From RHLJ01 sp965222205 (GTDB lineage Bacteria > Bacteroidota > Rhodothermia > Balneolales > Balneolaceae): a DNA stretch of 64,000 bases. The notes under the pieces are model-generated. The model had not been told where the DNA came from. It searched no databases and saw only the letters and a list, made by a program, of their open reading frames with translations. Made by a program: the position numbers and the translations under genes. Shown piece after piece: positions 50,294 through 59,306 of this stretch; the stretch's first letter is position 1, and each line of letters opens with the position of its first letter. The stretch is taken from positions 3,596,001-3,660,000 of the forward strand of contig OZ244932.1 of the NCBI GenBank assembly GCA_965222205.1, given 5' to 3'.

Positions 50294-52438
50294 ATGAGTG
50301 AAATGTCAGAGCAAAAAGAAAAATGGGCGAAGAGCATAGAAAAAGGATTAAAAGACGAAAAAGCGGATTCGCTAAATCGAATGAGTCCCGAACGGGTGGA
50401 AATTCAGGCATTGTATGATGCCGAAGATCTTTCCAAAAGAGAAGTTAACCCCGGCTATCCCGGGCAGTTTCCATTTACCCGCGGACCTTATCCAAGCATG
50501 TACACCCAACGGCCCTGGACGATCCGCCAATACGCCGGATTTTCAACTGCGGAAGAATCCAATAAATTCTACCGCCAGGCGCTTGAAAAAGGACAAAAGG
50601 GGCTAAGTGTAGCTTTTGACCTTGCAACTCATAGAGGATACGATTCTGACCATCCACGGGTAGTTGGTGATGTTGGTAAGGCTGGTGTGGCTATCGACTC
50701 TGTGGAAGACATGAAGATTTTGTTCGATGGGATTCCTCTGGATAAAATGTCGGTTTCGATGACAATGAACGGAGCGGTGATCCCAGTTCTGGCTGCTTAT
50801 ATAGTTGCCGCAGAAGAGCAGGGTATATCACTGGAACAGCTTAGCGGGACTATTCAGAATGATATTCTCAAAGAGTTTATGGTGCGTAATACCTATATCT
50901 ATCCGCCACAGGAATCCATGAGGCTCGTATCGGATATAATTGCTTTTACCAGCGAGAACATGCCTCGTTTCAACTCGATTTCGATCTCAGGATATCACAT
51001 GCAGGAAGCCGGAGCGGATTCTGCATTAGAACTTGCATTCACTTTGGCGGATGGAGTCGAGTATGTAAAAACAGCCGTTCAAAGTGGCTTGGATGTGGAC
51101 GCTTTTGCACCCAGACTTTCTTTTTTCTTTGCTATAGGAATGAACTTTCTGATGGAGGTAAGCAAGTTGCGGGCAGCGCGAGCTTTGTGGGCAGAATTGA
51201 TGAAAGAGCATTTCGATCCGAAGAATCCAAAATCAATGATGTTACGAACACATTGCCAAACTTCAGGCTGGTCGTTGACAGCTCAGGATCCGTTAAATAA
51301 TGTGGTTCGCACTACCATTGAAGGAATGGCAGCAGTACTGGGAGGAACTCAATCACTCCATACCAATAGTTATGATGAAGCTATTTCACTTCCAACCGAA
51401 ACCTCATCCCGGATTGCAAGGAACACACAAACCATTATTCAGGAAGAAACGGATATTACCCACACGGTTGATCCTTTTGCAGGTTCTTATGCTGTGGAAT
51501 CCATTACGCACGATTTAAAGGAAAGAGCTAAATCTATTATCAACGAAGTGATGGAAATGGGAGGGATGGCAAAAGCGATTGAGCAAGGGTATCCAAAAAG
51601 AAAAATTGAAGAAGCCGCAGCTCTCAAACAGGCCGGAATTGATAAAGGAGATATCACCATTGTTGGGGTGAACAAGTTTGTGAATGAAAAAGAAGATCCG
51701 GTTGAAATTCTGGATATTGATAATGCGGATGTACGAAATCGTCAGATCGAACGACTTGATTCCATCAAAGCCAAACGAGACAATACAGCAACTAAAGAGG
51801 CATTGGTCGCATTGACAGAAGCTGCAAAATCCGGTGAAGGTAATATTCTGGAATTGGCTGTGGAAGCAACCCGGCAGCGAGCTACTGTCGGAGAAATTTC
51901 AACGGCGCTGGAAGTAGCATGGGGAAGACATAAAGCCACCAATCAAACTATAAGTGGAGTGTACGAGAGCGTGTATAAAAACGACGAACACTATAAAGAG
52001 ATTAAATCTAAGATTGAGGCTTTTGCCGAGGAGGAAGGTCGCCGTCCAAGGATTCTGGTAGTAAAGATGGGACAGGATGGCCATGATCGGGGAGCTAAGA
52101 TTGTTGCAACTGCTTTCGCTGATATGGGCTTTGATGTGGACGTTGGTCCATTGTTCTCTACTCCGGATGAAGCAGCCAAACAAGCCATCGAAAATGATGT
52201 GCATGTAATTGGAGTCTCAACCCTTGCGGCAGGGCACAAAACATTGATTCCTGAGCTGATTAATATCCTGAAAAAGGAAGAAGTGGAGGATATGGTGATT
52301 GTGGCAGGCGGAGTGATTCCCGTTCAGGATTATGAGTTCCTGCATGGTAAAGGGGTTTCTGCTATTTTTGGTCCGGGCACGAATATTCCTAAAGCTGCAT
52401 CGAAAGTGATAGATGAAATCAAAGCCAGGCGCAAATGA
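50294..52438 (+). CDS. scpA: Methylmalonyl-CoA mutase, large (catalytic, B12-binding) subunit
   Basis: A 714-residue adenosylcobalamin enzyme interconverting methylmalonyl-CoA and succinyl-CoA. The N-terminal TIM-barrel has YPSMYTQRPWTIRQYAGFST and TMNGAVIPVLAAYIVAAEE. The C-terminal cobalamin domain has the lower-ligand motif GQDGHDRGAKIVATAF. A full-length chain with both domains suggests the homodimeric form; no small subunit gene is adjacent. ATG 50294. meaB overlaps its last four bases (ATGA). It routes propionyl-CoA carbon into the TCA cycle. Confidence 0.95.
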   Translation: MSEMSEQKEKWAKSIEKGLKDEKADSLNRMSPERVEIQALYDAEDLSKREVNPGYPGQFPFTRGPYPSMYTQRPWTIRQYAGFSTAEESNKFYRQALEKGQKGLSVAFDLATHRGYDSDHPRVVGDVGKAGVAIDSVEDMKILFDGIPLDKMSVSMTMNGAVIPVLAAYIVAAEEQGISLEQLSGTIQNDILKEFMVRNTYIYPPQESMRLVSDIIAFTSENMPRFNSISISGYHMQEAGADSALELAFTLADGVEYVKTAVQSGLDVDAFAPRLSFFFAIGMNFLMEVSKLRAARALWAELMKEHFDPKNPKSMMLRTHCQTSGWSLTAQDPLNNVVRTTIEGMAAVLGGTQSLHTNSYDEAISLPTETSSRIARNTQTIIQEETDITHTVDPFAGSYAVESITHDLKERAKSIINEVMEMGGMAKAIEQGYPKRKIEEAAALKQAGIDKGDITIVGVNKFVNEKEDPVEILDIDNADVRNRQIERLDSIKAKRDNTATKEALVALTEAAKSGEGNILELAVEATRQRATVGEISTALEVAWGRHKATNQTISGVYESVYKNDEHYKEIKSKIEAFAEEEGRRPRILVVKMGQDGHDRGAKIVATAFADMGFDVDVGPLFSTPDEAAKQAIENDVHVIGVSTLAAGHKTLIPELINILKKEEVEDMVIVAGGVIPVQDYEFLHGKGVSAIFGPGTNIPKAASKVIDEIKARRK

Positions 52439-53403
52439 CAGTTGAAGAGTTAGCCCGGGGCATCAAAAAAGGGAAGCGGCGGCATCTGGCCAAAGCCATC
52501 ACTCTGACCGAAAGTAGCAGAGATAAAGATCAGGACGAAGCCCGGCAATTGCTCGAATTACTGAATGGAAGCTATAATACTATCCGCATTGGCATATCAG
52601 GAGTTCCGGGAGTAGGGAAAAGTACTTTTATAGAAGCTTTAGGGAATCTATTGATTGATCAGGGTCATAAAGTTGCGGTGTTGGCAGTAGACCCAAGCAG
52701 TCCTTCATCCGGAGGAAGTATTCTGGGGGATAAAACCCGGATGGAAACGCTGGCTAACAATGAAGATGCTTTTATCCGGCCTTCGCCAACAGCGGGAACA
52801 CTTGGCGGAGTAGCTAAACGAACCCGAGAATCAATGTTACTCTGTGAGGCTGCGGGATATGATGTAATTCTGATTGAAACGGTTGGTGTGGGACAAAGTG
52901 AATTTGAAGTGGCTTCGATGGTAGACTGTTTTCTTGTGATGATGTTGCCTGGTGCCGGAGATTCGCTGCAAGGCATTAAGCGGGGAATTCTGGAAATCAC
53001 AGATATTCTGGTGGTAAATAAAGCGGATGGTGATCAGGAGCGTCTTGCCCATAAAGCAAGGGATGAATACGAACAGACTTTTCATCTGCTTCAGCCAAAA
53101 TATGAAGGAATTGGAGTAGAATTTTTAGCAATGAGTGCCCTGGAACAAAAAGGGATTAGTAAGGTTTGGGATGCGGTTGAAGAGTTTATTTCTTCATTAA
53201 AAAAGAAAGGGCTTTTCGACAAAATCAGGGAGAACCAGAATTTGAACTGGTTTAAAAGGTTGGCAGAGGATGCCGTGTTGAAACGTTTGTGGAACCTATC
53301 TGAGAACCGTAAGACAGCAAGAGAATTAGAAGAAAAAATCTTGAGAAATGAAATTTCGCCATCGTTGGCAGCTACTCAAATGATCAAAAAATTAACAAAA
53401 TAA
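52435..53403 (+). CDS. meaB: Methylmalonyl-CoA mutase-associated GTPase MeaB
   Basis: A 322-residue G3E-family GTPase chaperone that protects and reloads the cobalamin mutase. It has Walker A GVPGVGKSTF, the switch region DPSSPSSGGSILGDKTRM, the DxVG-type ETVGVGQSEFEVA and base-specific NKADGDQ. It starts inside the mutase stop (4 bp overlap), so the partners are made together. A hairpin without a T-run (53408-53442) follows the gene. Confidence 0.95.
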   Translation: MTVEELARGIKKGKRRHLAKAITLTESSRDKDQDEARQLLELLNGSYNTIRIGISGVPGVGKSTFIEALGNLLIDQGHKVAVLAVDPSSPSSGGSILGDKTRMETLANNEDAFIRPSPTAGTLGGVAKRTRESMLLCEAAGYDVILIETVGVGQSEFEVASMVDCFLVMMLPGAGDSLQGIKRGILEITDILVVNKADGDQERLAHKARDEYEQTFHLLQPKYEGIGVEFLAMSALEQKGISKVWDAVEEFISSLKKKGLFDKIRENQNLNWFKRLAEDAVLKRLWNLSENRKTARELEEKILRNEISPSLAATQMIKKLTK

Positions 53404-53407
53404 GTTA

Positions 53408-53442
53408 CTAAAGAACTAATCTTAAAGGCTTAGGTTCTTTAG
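53408..53442. other. Hairpin downstream of meaB
   Basis: CTAAAGAAC (53408-53416) pairs with GTTCTTTAG (53434-53442) across 17 bases, with extra TAA/TTA pairing. There is no T-tract, so it is a stabilising stem or weak terminator at best. Confidence 0.35.
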
Positions 53443-53550
53443 GATATTTGCTTTTAAACTATAGCGTTCTTAAAAAGATGGGATATTAAAAAAGTTACTT
53501 TTTAGTAGTAAAAAAGCGCTTACAGTTGTATATTTTTCTCCCGTTAAACC

Positions 53551-54732
53551 ATGAATGAAAAAGAAAAAATGAACCAGGTTGAGCACATACATCCTCCATT
53601 GAATCAATTATCGGAGGATGAGCAAATGCTTAAAGAGGCTGCTGCAGATTTTGCCAATAGCTCTATTGCACCCCTTGTCCATGAAATGGACGAAAATGCA
53701 AAACTTGATAGTGGTTTGATTAAAGAATTTTTTGAAATGGGGCTAATGGGAATTGAGATCCCTGAGCGCTATTCAGGTGCCGGTGGTTCATTCATGATGT
53801 CCATTGTGGCTATTGAGCAAATCTCCAGAGTGGATGGCTCTGTGGGTGTATTTATGGATGTTCAGAATACCCTGGTAAATAATGCTTTTATCCGGTATGG
53901 CTCTGAAGATCTTAAAGAACGATTTCTCCCCCAGTTAGCTACTGAAAAAGTAGGTGCATATTGCTTGTCAGAAGCTGGATCAGGAAGTGATGCTTTCGCA
54001 CTCAAAACTAGCGCAAAAGAAACCGAAAACCATTTTGTGTTAAATGGCTCTAAACTTTGGATTACGAACGCTAATGAAGCAGATATTTTCATTGTTTTCG
54101 CTAATGTTAATCCTGAACTGGGATATAAAGGTATTACCGCATTTGTGGTAGAACGAGGGATGGAAGGATTTTCAGTTTCTAAGAAAGAAAACAAACTGGG
54201 GATAAGAGCGAGCTCAACCTGCGAAATTTTATTCGAAGACTGTAAAGTGCCTAAAGAAAATATTCTTGGTGAATATGGTAAAGGCTATAAAGTAGCTATC
54301 GAAACATTAAATGAAGGGCGTATTGGAATTGGTGCTCAAATGATAGGCATTGCTCAGGGTGCTTTCGATGCTGCACTGGGCTATGTGAAAGAGCGCAAAC
54401 AATTCGGGAAAGCTATTTCTGATTTTCAAGGAGTTCAATTTCAGCTTTCAAGGATGGCTACCGATATCGAAACGGCCCGTTTACTGGTATATAATGCCGG
54501 AAGAATGAAAGAAGCGGGACAGCAATTCCTCAAAGAGGCCGCAATGGCAAAATTTTATTCTTCTGAAGTTGCAGAACGAGTGTCATCAATGGCGGTAGAC
54601 CTTTTTGGAGGTTATGGCTACGTTAAAGAATATCCTGTCGAAAAATTTTACCGTGATGCAAAGATCGGTAAAATTTACGAGGGTACAACGAACATGCAGC
54701 TGAGCACTATTGCGAAGCTGCTACTTCGATGA
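53551..54732 (+). CDS. Acyl-CoA dehydrogenase, short/branched-chain type
   Basis: A 393-residue FAD enzyme that oxidises acyl-CoA to 2-enoyl-CoA. Family motifs: LMGIEIPERYSGAGGSFMM, YCLSEAGSGSDAFALKT, KLWITNANEADIFIVF, NEGRIGIGAQMIGIAQGAFDAAL, RKQFGKAI and the catalytic-Glu segment KIYEGTTNMQLSTIAKLLL. The N-terminal PPLNQLSEDEQMLKEAA resembles the branched-chain (ACADSB-like) group. ATG 53551 (or 53569). A terminator follows at 54745. It fits with FadI/FadJ and the mutase in acyl-CoA breakdown. Chain-length preference is inferred. Confidence 0.93.
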   Translation: MNEKEKMNQVEHIHPPLNQLSEDEQMLKEAAADFANSSIAPLVHEMDENAKLDSGLIKEFFEMGLMGIEIPERYSGAGGSFMMSIVAIEQISRVDGSVGVFMDVQNTLVNNAFIRYGSEDLKERFLPQLATEKVGAYCLSEAGSGSDAFALKTSAKETENHFVLNGSKLWITNANEADIFIVFANVNPELGYKGITAFVVERGMEGFSVSKKENKLGIRASSTCEILFEDCKVPKENILGEYGKGYKVAIETLNEGRIGIGAQMIGIAQGAFDAALGYVKERKQFGKAISDFQGVQFQLSRMATDIETARLLVYNAGRMKEAGQQFLKEAAMAKFYSSEVAERVSSMAVDLFGGYGYVKEYPVEKFYRDAKIGKIYEGTTNMQLSTIAKLLLR

Positions 54733-54744
54733 GTGAGTGAGGAA

Positions 54745-54774
54745 GGGGGAGTTTCGGCTCCCCCTTTTTATTTT
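54745..54774 (+). terminator. Rho-independent terminator after acyl-CoA dehydrogenase gene
   Basis: GGGGGAG / CTCCCCC, loop TTTCGG, then TTTTTATTTT. It overlaps the end of the convergent formylglycine-enzyme-like gene. Confidence 0.9.
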
Positions 54775-55499
54775 GCACACCTGAAACCAATATCGGTTGC
54801 TCTCACATCCCGTAAAGTACCAGTTCGCCAATAGGTCCGGGTTGTTGATTTCTCCTCCCCAAAACTTCCGCCACGGATTATTCTAATCCCATCATTTTTG
54901 TGATCGTGAAGAAGGTCGGGCATACTGTAGAATTGATAAAATTCGTCTACCCATTCAAACACATTACCACTCATGTCGTAAAGTCCGAGGTCATTAGGTT
55001 TGCGTTTCCCTACCTTGTACGAGAAGTAGATATTATCACTTCTTGTAATCGCGAATTCCCGCAAAGAATCAACTTTCGAAGTGCCTGAATAAAGATGTTT
55101 TTTTCCTCCGGAACGAGCTGCATACTCCCATTCAGATTCTGATGGAAGTCGATATCCAAGGCTTTTACAAAAGGCCACTGCTTCATCCCAGGTTACATTT
55201 ACAACCGCTCGTTCGCCTCTGCCATAACCTTGATCTTCCGGTAAGTCTTTACCCGTTGAGATAGCAAAAGCATCGTATTCGGAAAAAGTGACTTCATGCC
55301 TTCCTATATAAAATGATGGAATTTTCACTTCATGGACTGGAAGGGCATCTGAATTTTCTTGCTCAAAAACATCTCCAAAAATAAAACTACCGCCCTCTAC
55401 AAACACCATCTCCGGGGCATAAGGTTTCTTTTTTTGCTTAAAAAGCATACATGATGCCAGAAAAGAAGAGCAAATAAAAGTAAGAAAAACTATCCTCAT
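54768..55499 (-). CDS. Formylglycine-generating-enzyme-like (SUMF1 fold) lipoprotein
   Basis: A 243-residue lipoprotein (FLASC, Cys 17) with the FGE/SUMF1 fold: EMVFVEGGSFIFGDVF, IPSFYIGRHEVTFSEYDAF, VNVTWDEAVAFCKSLGYRLP, SEWEYAARSG, GNVFEWVDEF, IIRGGSFGEEKS and GFRCAK. The two catalytic copper cysteines of true FGE (GGSxLC....YC) are absent (GGSFGEEKSTTRTY). So it should not make formylglycine. T9SS lipoproteins GldJ and GldK also have this fold but are longer, and no gldLMN lies here. No sulfatase is adjacent. A structural or binding role is inferred. Confidence 0.85.
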   Translation of the reverse strand: MRIVFLTFICSSFLASCMLFKQKKKPYAPEMVFVEGGSFIFGDVFEQENSDALPVHEVKIPSFYIGRHEVTFSEYDAFAISTGKDLPEDQGYGRGERAVVNVTWDEAVAFCKSLGYRLPSESEWEYAARSGGKKHLYSGTSKVDSLREFAITRSDNIYFSYKVGKRKPNDLGLYDMSGNVFEWVDEFYQFYSMPDLLHDHKNDGIRIIRGGSFGEEKSTTRTYWRTGTLRDVRATDIGFRCAK

Positions 55500-55625
55500 T
55501 GATACAATACTAATTAAATAGTATTAGAATAATATATTTTCCTGTTAAATGGAATGATGTGGGAGAAGTATAAGTTTTGTACATGTTAGTTAAGCAACTT
55601 AGAATATCTAAGTAGTTGAAAATAA

Positions 55626-56507
55626 ATGAGTAGATTAGACGCACAGATTCTGGAACAATTAAAAAAATATTCGAAAGACGATGCTTCATTTGAAAAGCTG
55701 GAAGAACTCTTTGGAAAAATGTACGCATCGCACGAGCAATTAAGAGAGCAGCTCGAACTTCTTGAAAGCGCAATCAGAAACGACTACGATTCAATTCTTA
55801 TCACTGAATTGAATCTGGAAAAACCGGGTCCTAAAATCGTTTATGTGAATGACGGATTTACTAAAATGACTGGTTATACCCCTGAAGAAGTAATCGGGAA
55901 GACACCAAGAATTCTACAAGGGCCTAAAACAGATCGGGCTATATTGGATCGTTTAAAAAGACGATTGATAGAAGGACAAGCGTTCTTTGGGCATAGTATT
56001 AATTATCGGAAAGACGGAACCGAATTTATAAATCAATGGGATATTCACCCTTTATTTAATTCTGAAGGTGAGGTAACTCATTGGGTTTCTTACCAACGGG
56101 ATGTAACAGAAAAGAAGGAAACAGCGAAAGCAATTTTCAACACCGATTTTGACGAATTACTTAAAAGAACGGAAGAATTCACCTTGAAGTTTTCGAAAGA
56201 TGAAACAGGTGAGCGTATCCAGTGTAAATATCTGACGGAAGGTTTTGAAGATCTGACGGGTTTAAATAAAGCAATTGTATTTGATTCTGGTCTTGATGCC
56301 GTACTCCACAAAGAAGATGTTGAACCTGTGCTTGCAGCATTAAGGAGAGCGTTTTCCGGAGAATCATCCACCGAGTATTGCAGGTATAAGACCTCAGACG
56401 GGTCGTTTGTTTCTGTACTTCAGTCATTTAAGCCCGTAATGGACGAAAATGGAAATACTGTTGAAAATGTGAAATCCGTTGCAAAACTGGAATTGAAAGA
56501 GAGCTGA
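55626..56507 (+). CDS. Two-PAS protein with LOV-like domain lacking the photoactive cysteine
   Basis: A 293-residue cytoplasmic protein. After a helical coiled coil (about 1-50) comes a PAS domain close to LOV photoreceptors: KIVYVNDGFTKMTGYTPEEV, GKTPRILQGPKTDRAIL, INYRKDGTEFINQWDIHPLF, VTHWVSYQRDVTEKK. The photoadduct cysteine of GRNCRFLQ is replaced by Pro 94 (GKTPRILQ), while the flavin-contacting residues (NYRKDG..F.N, Gln 98) remain. A second PAS domain (ESSTEYCRYKTSDGSFVSV) follows. No output domain is present, so it likely acts through a partner such as the hybrid kinase at 57069. ATG 55626. Confidence 0.85.
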   Translation: MSRLDAQILEQLKKYSKDDASFEKLEELFGKMYASHEQLREQLELLESAIRNDYDSILITELNLEKPGPKIVYVNDGFTKMTGYTPEEVIGKTPRILQGPKTDRAILDRLKRRLIEGQAFFGHSINYRKDGTEFINQWDIHPLFNSEGEVTHWVSYQRDVTEKKETAKAIFNTDFDELLKRTEEFTLKFSKDETGERIQCKYLTEGFEDLTGLNKAIVFDSGLDAVLHKEDVEPVLAALRRAFSGESSTEYCRYKTSDGSFVSVLQSFKPVMDENGNTVENVKSVAKLELKES

Positions 56508-56533
56508 TCTAAAATTAAATTTCTCTCTGCAAC

Positions 56534-56560
56534 AAAGCCTGCCTAATGCAGGCTTTTTTT
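56534..56560 (+). terminator. Rho-independent terminator after PAS-protein gene
   Basis: AAAGCCTGC (56534-56542), loop CTAAT, GCAGGCTTT (56548-56556), followed by T residues. An in-frame sufE start at 56546 would fall inside this stem, so it is rejected. Confidence 0.9.
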
Positions 56561-56582
56561 ATAAGTGCAGTATGTTATTGCT

Positions 56583-56590
56583 TATATTTG
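56583..56590 (+). promoter_or_regulatory. Candidate -7 element of sufE, possibly leaderless
   Basis: TATATTTG matches TAnnTTTG and ends only 3 bp before the sufE ATG (56594). If used, transcription would start at or near the start codon. There is no clear -33 TTTG (TTTTATA at the right distance), so this is tentative. Confidence 0.35.
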
Positions 56591-56593
56591 AAT

Positions 56594-57019
56594 ATGGAAA
56601 TTGAAGAATTGCAGGAACGAATAGTTAAAGAATTCAATCTTTTTGAGGATTGGACTGAAAAGTATAAACACATTATAAAACTAGGTACTAAGCTTGAGAC
56701 ATTACCCGACGAGGATCATGTAGAGGAAAATCTGGTAAAAGGATGTCAAAGCCAGGTTTGGTTAACAGCTTCTCTTGAGGGCGATAAAGTTATTTTTAAA
56801 GCCGATAGCGATGCCGCTATTACCAAAGGACTTGTTTCTTTAATGGTTCGATTTTATTCGGGACAAACACCAGATACTATTATTAATACAAACCCGGATT
56901 TTATAAGCAAGATTGGAATGGCTCAACACTTATCACCTACCAGAGCCAACGGATTGGCGTCTATGGTAAAGCAGATGAAAATTTACGCGATGGCATTTAA
57001 AAGTAAATTAGCAACTTAA
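56594..57019 (+). CDS. sufE: SufE cysteine desulfuration protein
   Basis: A 141-residue sulfur acceptor that takes persulfide from the cysteine desulfurase SufS and passes it to the SUF iron-sulfur scaffold. The active cysteine is Cys 51 in VKGCQSQVWL, identical in position to E. coli SufE. The C-terminal part is LSPTRANGLASMVKQMKIYA. Start ATG 56594 (MEIEELQERI); the longer frame from 56546 begins in a terminator. No other suf genes lie beside it. Confidence 0.95.
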   Translation: MEIEELQERIVKEFNLFEDWTEKYKHIIKLGTKLETLPDEDHVEENLVKGCQSQVWLTASLEGDKVIFKADSDAAITKGLVSLMVRFYSGQTPDTIINTNPDFISKIGMAQHLSPTRANGLASMVKQMKIYAMAFKSKLAT

Positions 57020-57068
57020 GTTTGTGAAATAAATTTTTAATGCCTTATTTCTTCTTTATTTAAATGAA

Positions 57069-58898
57069 ATGGGAAAGAAATTTTCACTTACCGGAATAGG
57101 AGACGTAAAAAAGAAGGCCAAATCTTTTAAGCAATCTATTGACGAGAATAAAGACCCTGGCATTAAAATATTAACCAGAGTTTCGGTTTTTTTAGTTCTG
57201 GTTTGTATTCTTTTTCTAATCCCCTTTCATTTTAATGATTCGGTTTCAGTTACCTGGTTCTTTTTATCTGAAGCAATTGCCTTTGCTCTCATTCCCATAC
57301 TCGCGAAACAGGGTTTCGTAAATACAGCCAAAATGCTTCATATTGCCTATATAGATATAGGTATTGTGATACTGAGTTCAATCTTTGGTAGCGACGCGAT
57401 GATTCAGGCTTTCTTTATCCCGGCAATGGGACTTTCGATACTACTGTTTGATAAAAAGGAAATTCATCTCAGGAACTTGTCCATATTTATGTCGGTAGTA
57501 TCATACTTCATTCTTGACTATATCATTTTCGACCAACTCTACTTTTCTGAGGAAGGTTTTTCGGTGATAAGATGGAGTGTACTTACCGCTGCTTTCGTAA
57601 CCACATGGCTAATTTTTAATACATTTTCGGAATTCAAAGAAGAGGCGGAAATAAAAACTAAAAAGCTTCTGGAAAATGAAAAGGAACTCAATAAAGAGTT
57701 GAGCTTCAACCAAAACCGGCTTCAGAAAAATATTCAGGAACTTGAGGAAGCTCGTAATGCCCTGGAACATAGTACCAAGGCGAAGTCAGAATTTCTCGCG
57801 ACTATGAGTCATGAAATAAGAACGCCTATGAATGCGATTATGGGAATGACTCATTTACTGCAAAAAGACAATCCGCGGGAAGACCAACTGGAGGCTTTGA
57901 GCATTCTCGATTTTTCAGGGAAAACACTGCTAACACTTATCGACGATGTGCTCGATTTTTCCAAAATTGAAGCTGGAAGGCTTGAAGTAGAACGCATAGA
58001 GTTTGAGCTTCAAAAGTTGACTGGAACCATTATGGAAAGTTTTAAAGTGATGGCCAGGAATAAAGGGCTGGAGCTCAAAAGCACTATTGAGGAAGGTATA
58101 CAGAACTCTTTAATCGGCGATCCGGCAAGACTAACTCAGATTTTAAATAACCTGCTCAGCAACGCGCTTAAATTCACAGAGGAAGGTGAGGTCGAGCTTT
58201 TAATAAGTCAAACCAACGAATGGGAGAAAAAAGTAAGATTAGAGTTTGCCATTTCTGATACAGGCATTGGTATTCCAAAGGAGCGAATAGAAAACATTTT
58301 CGAAAGTTTTACCCAGGCCAGTGGCAGTACCAAAAGGCTGTATGGAGGAACTGGTTTAGGACTTACAATAAGTAAACAACTTACCGAGCTACAGGGTGGA
58401 GAACTTTGGGTAGATAGTGAAGATGGCAAAGGAAGTACTTTTTATATCGGGATGGAGTTTGGGAAAGGAGAAGGCACAAGTACATCAGATGCTTTTGAAT
58501 CAGCTGAGAGCTCAAGGTTGATACTTAAAGGGAAAAAGATTTTGCTTGCCGAAGATAATGTGGTAAATCAAAAAGTGATGAAAAGATTTCTGGAGAGATG
58601 GGAAGTGGAAATGACTATAGTTGAAAATGGAATTGAGGTTTTAGAAGCACTGAAAAAATCGAGGTATGACGTGATCCTAATGGATCTACAAATGCCGAAA
58701 ATGGATGGATATGAAGCTACAAAAGCAATCAGGACATTGAGTGATCCAAGTAAGCGTGAAACTCCTATCGTTGCTCTTACTGCCGCCGCTTTGCAAGAAG
58801 TAAAAGAAAAAGTGTTTGCAAGCGGAATGAATGATTTTGTTACGAAGCCGTTTAATCCTACCGAACTACAGCAGAAATTAGCCGAACTTATCAAATAA
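57069..58898 (+). CDS. Hybrid sensor histidine kinase with N-terminal membrane sensor and receiver domain
   Basis: A 609-residue two-component protein. Residues about 35-195 form a six-helix membrane sensor of an unnamed type, followed by a coiled coil (about 196-240). The HisKA domain has the phospho-acceptor His 248 (TMSHEIRTPMNAIMG). The ATPase domain has NLLSNALKFTEEG, DTGIGIPKERI and GGTGLGLTISK. The C-terminal receiver has the phospho-acceptor Asp 539 (ILMDLQMPKMDGYEA) and the Lys of FVTKPF. No output domain or HPt protein is adjacent. The upstream PAS protein could provide input, but this is inference. Confidence 0.92.
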   Translation: MGKKFSLTGIGDVKKKAKSFKQSIDENKDPGIKILTRVSVFLVLVCILFLIPFHFNDSVSVTWFFLSEAIAFALIPILAKQGFVNTAKMLHIAYIDIGIVILSSIFGSDAMIQAFFIPAMGLSILLFDKKEIHLRNLSIFMSVVSYFILDYIIFDQLYFSEEGFSVIRWSVLTAAFVTTWLIFNTFSEFKEEAEIKTKKLLENEKELNKELSFNQNRLQKNIQELEEARNALEHSTKAKSEFLATMSHEIRTPMNAIMGMTHLLQKDNPREDQLEALSILDFSGKTLLTLIDDVLDFSKIEAGRLEVERIEFELQKLTGTIMESFKVMARNKGLELKSTIEEGIQNSLIGDPARLTQILNNLLSNALKFTEEGEVELLISQTNEWEKKVRLEFAISDTGIGIPKERIENIFESFTQASGSTKRLYGGTGLGLTISKQLTELQGGELWVDSEDGKGSTFYIGMEFGKGEGTSTSDAFESAESSRLILKGKKILLAEDNVVNQKVMKRFLERWEVEMTIVENGIEVLEALKKSRYDVILMDLQMPKMDGYEATKAIRTLSDPSKRETPIVALTAAALQEVKEKVFASGMNDFVTKPFNPTELQQKLAELIK

Positions 58899-58970
58899 CA
58901 GAATTTGTCCCGGGTTGAGGTCCTTATTTGTTATTTAGGTGAACATCAATCAATAATAAATGGAGATACC

Positions 58971-59306
58971 ATGAATAAGTATATGTTAATTTTATTCGAA
59001 AGTGATAACACCTATACTGATTTCTCGCCGGAGGACATGCAAAAAGAAATTGCGGTACATGGAGAGTGGATTCAACAGCTGGGAGAACATTACGACTCGG
59101 GAGAGCCACTTCATCAGCACGCAAAAAGCATTAACGGAAAAGATAAAGTCGTAACAGATGGACCTTATATAGAGTCCAAAGAATTAGTGAGTGGTTTTTA
59201 TATAATTAATGCGAATAGTTTAGAAGAAGCTACTGAACTCGCAAAAGGATGCCCGGTGCTTCGGCTTGGTGGAAAAGTAGAAGTACGGGAAGTCATGAAA
59301 ATGTAA
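58971..59306 (+). CDS. YCII/DGPF-domain protein paired with ECF42 sigma factor
   Basis: From ATG 58971 (GGAG Shine-Dalgarno 8 bp upstream) the protein is 111 residues with the DGPF signature VVTDGPYIESKELVSGFYII and the strand-helix ends MNKYMLILFES and LRLGGKVEVREV. The family resembles dimeric ferredoxin-like YCII proteins. Genes of this kind are the regular neighbours of ECF42 sigma factors, whose gene starts directly after this stop (TAA, then GTG). It is likely a regulator or target of the sigma factor. The frame upstream to 58905 is not needed. Confidence 0.9.
   Translation: MNKYMLILFESDNTYTDFSPEDMQKEIAVHGEWIQQLGEHYDSGEPLHQHAKSINGKDKVVTDGPYIESKELVSGFYIINANSLEEATELAKGCPVLRLGGKVEVREVMKM

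Noticed and set aside
56546..56593. Upstream start for sufE adding 16 residues
   Set aside because: The ATG is inside the stem of a rho-independent terminator, and the shorter form puts the active cysteine at position 51 as in E. coli SufE.
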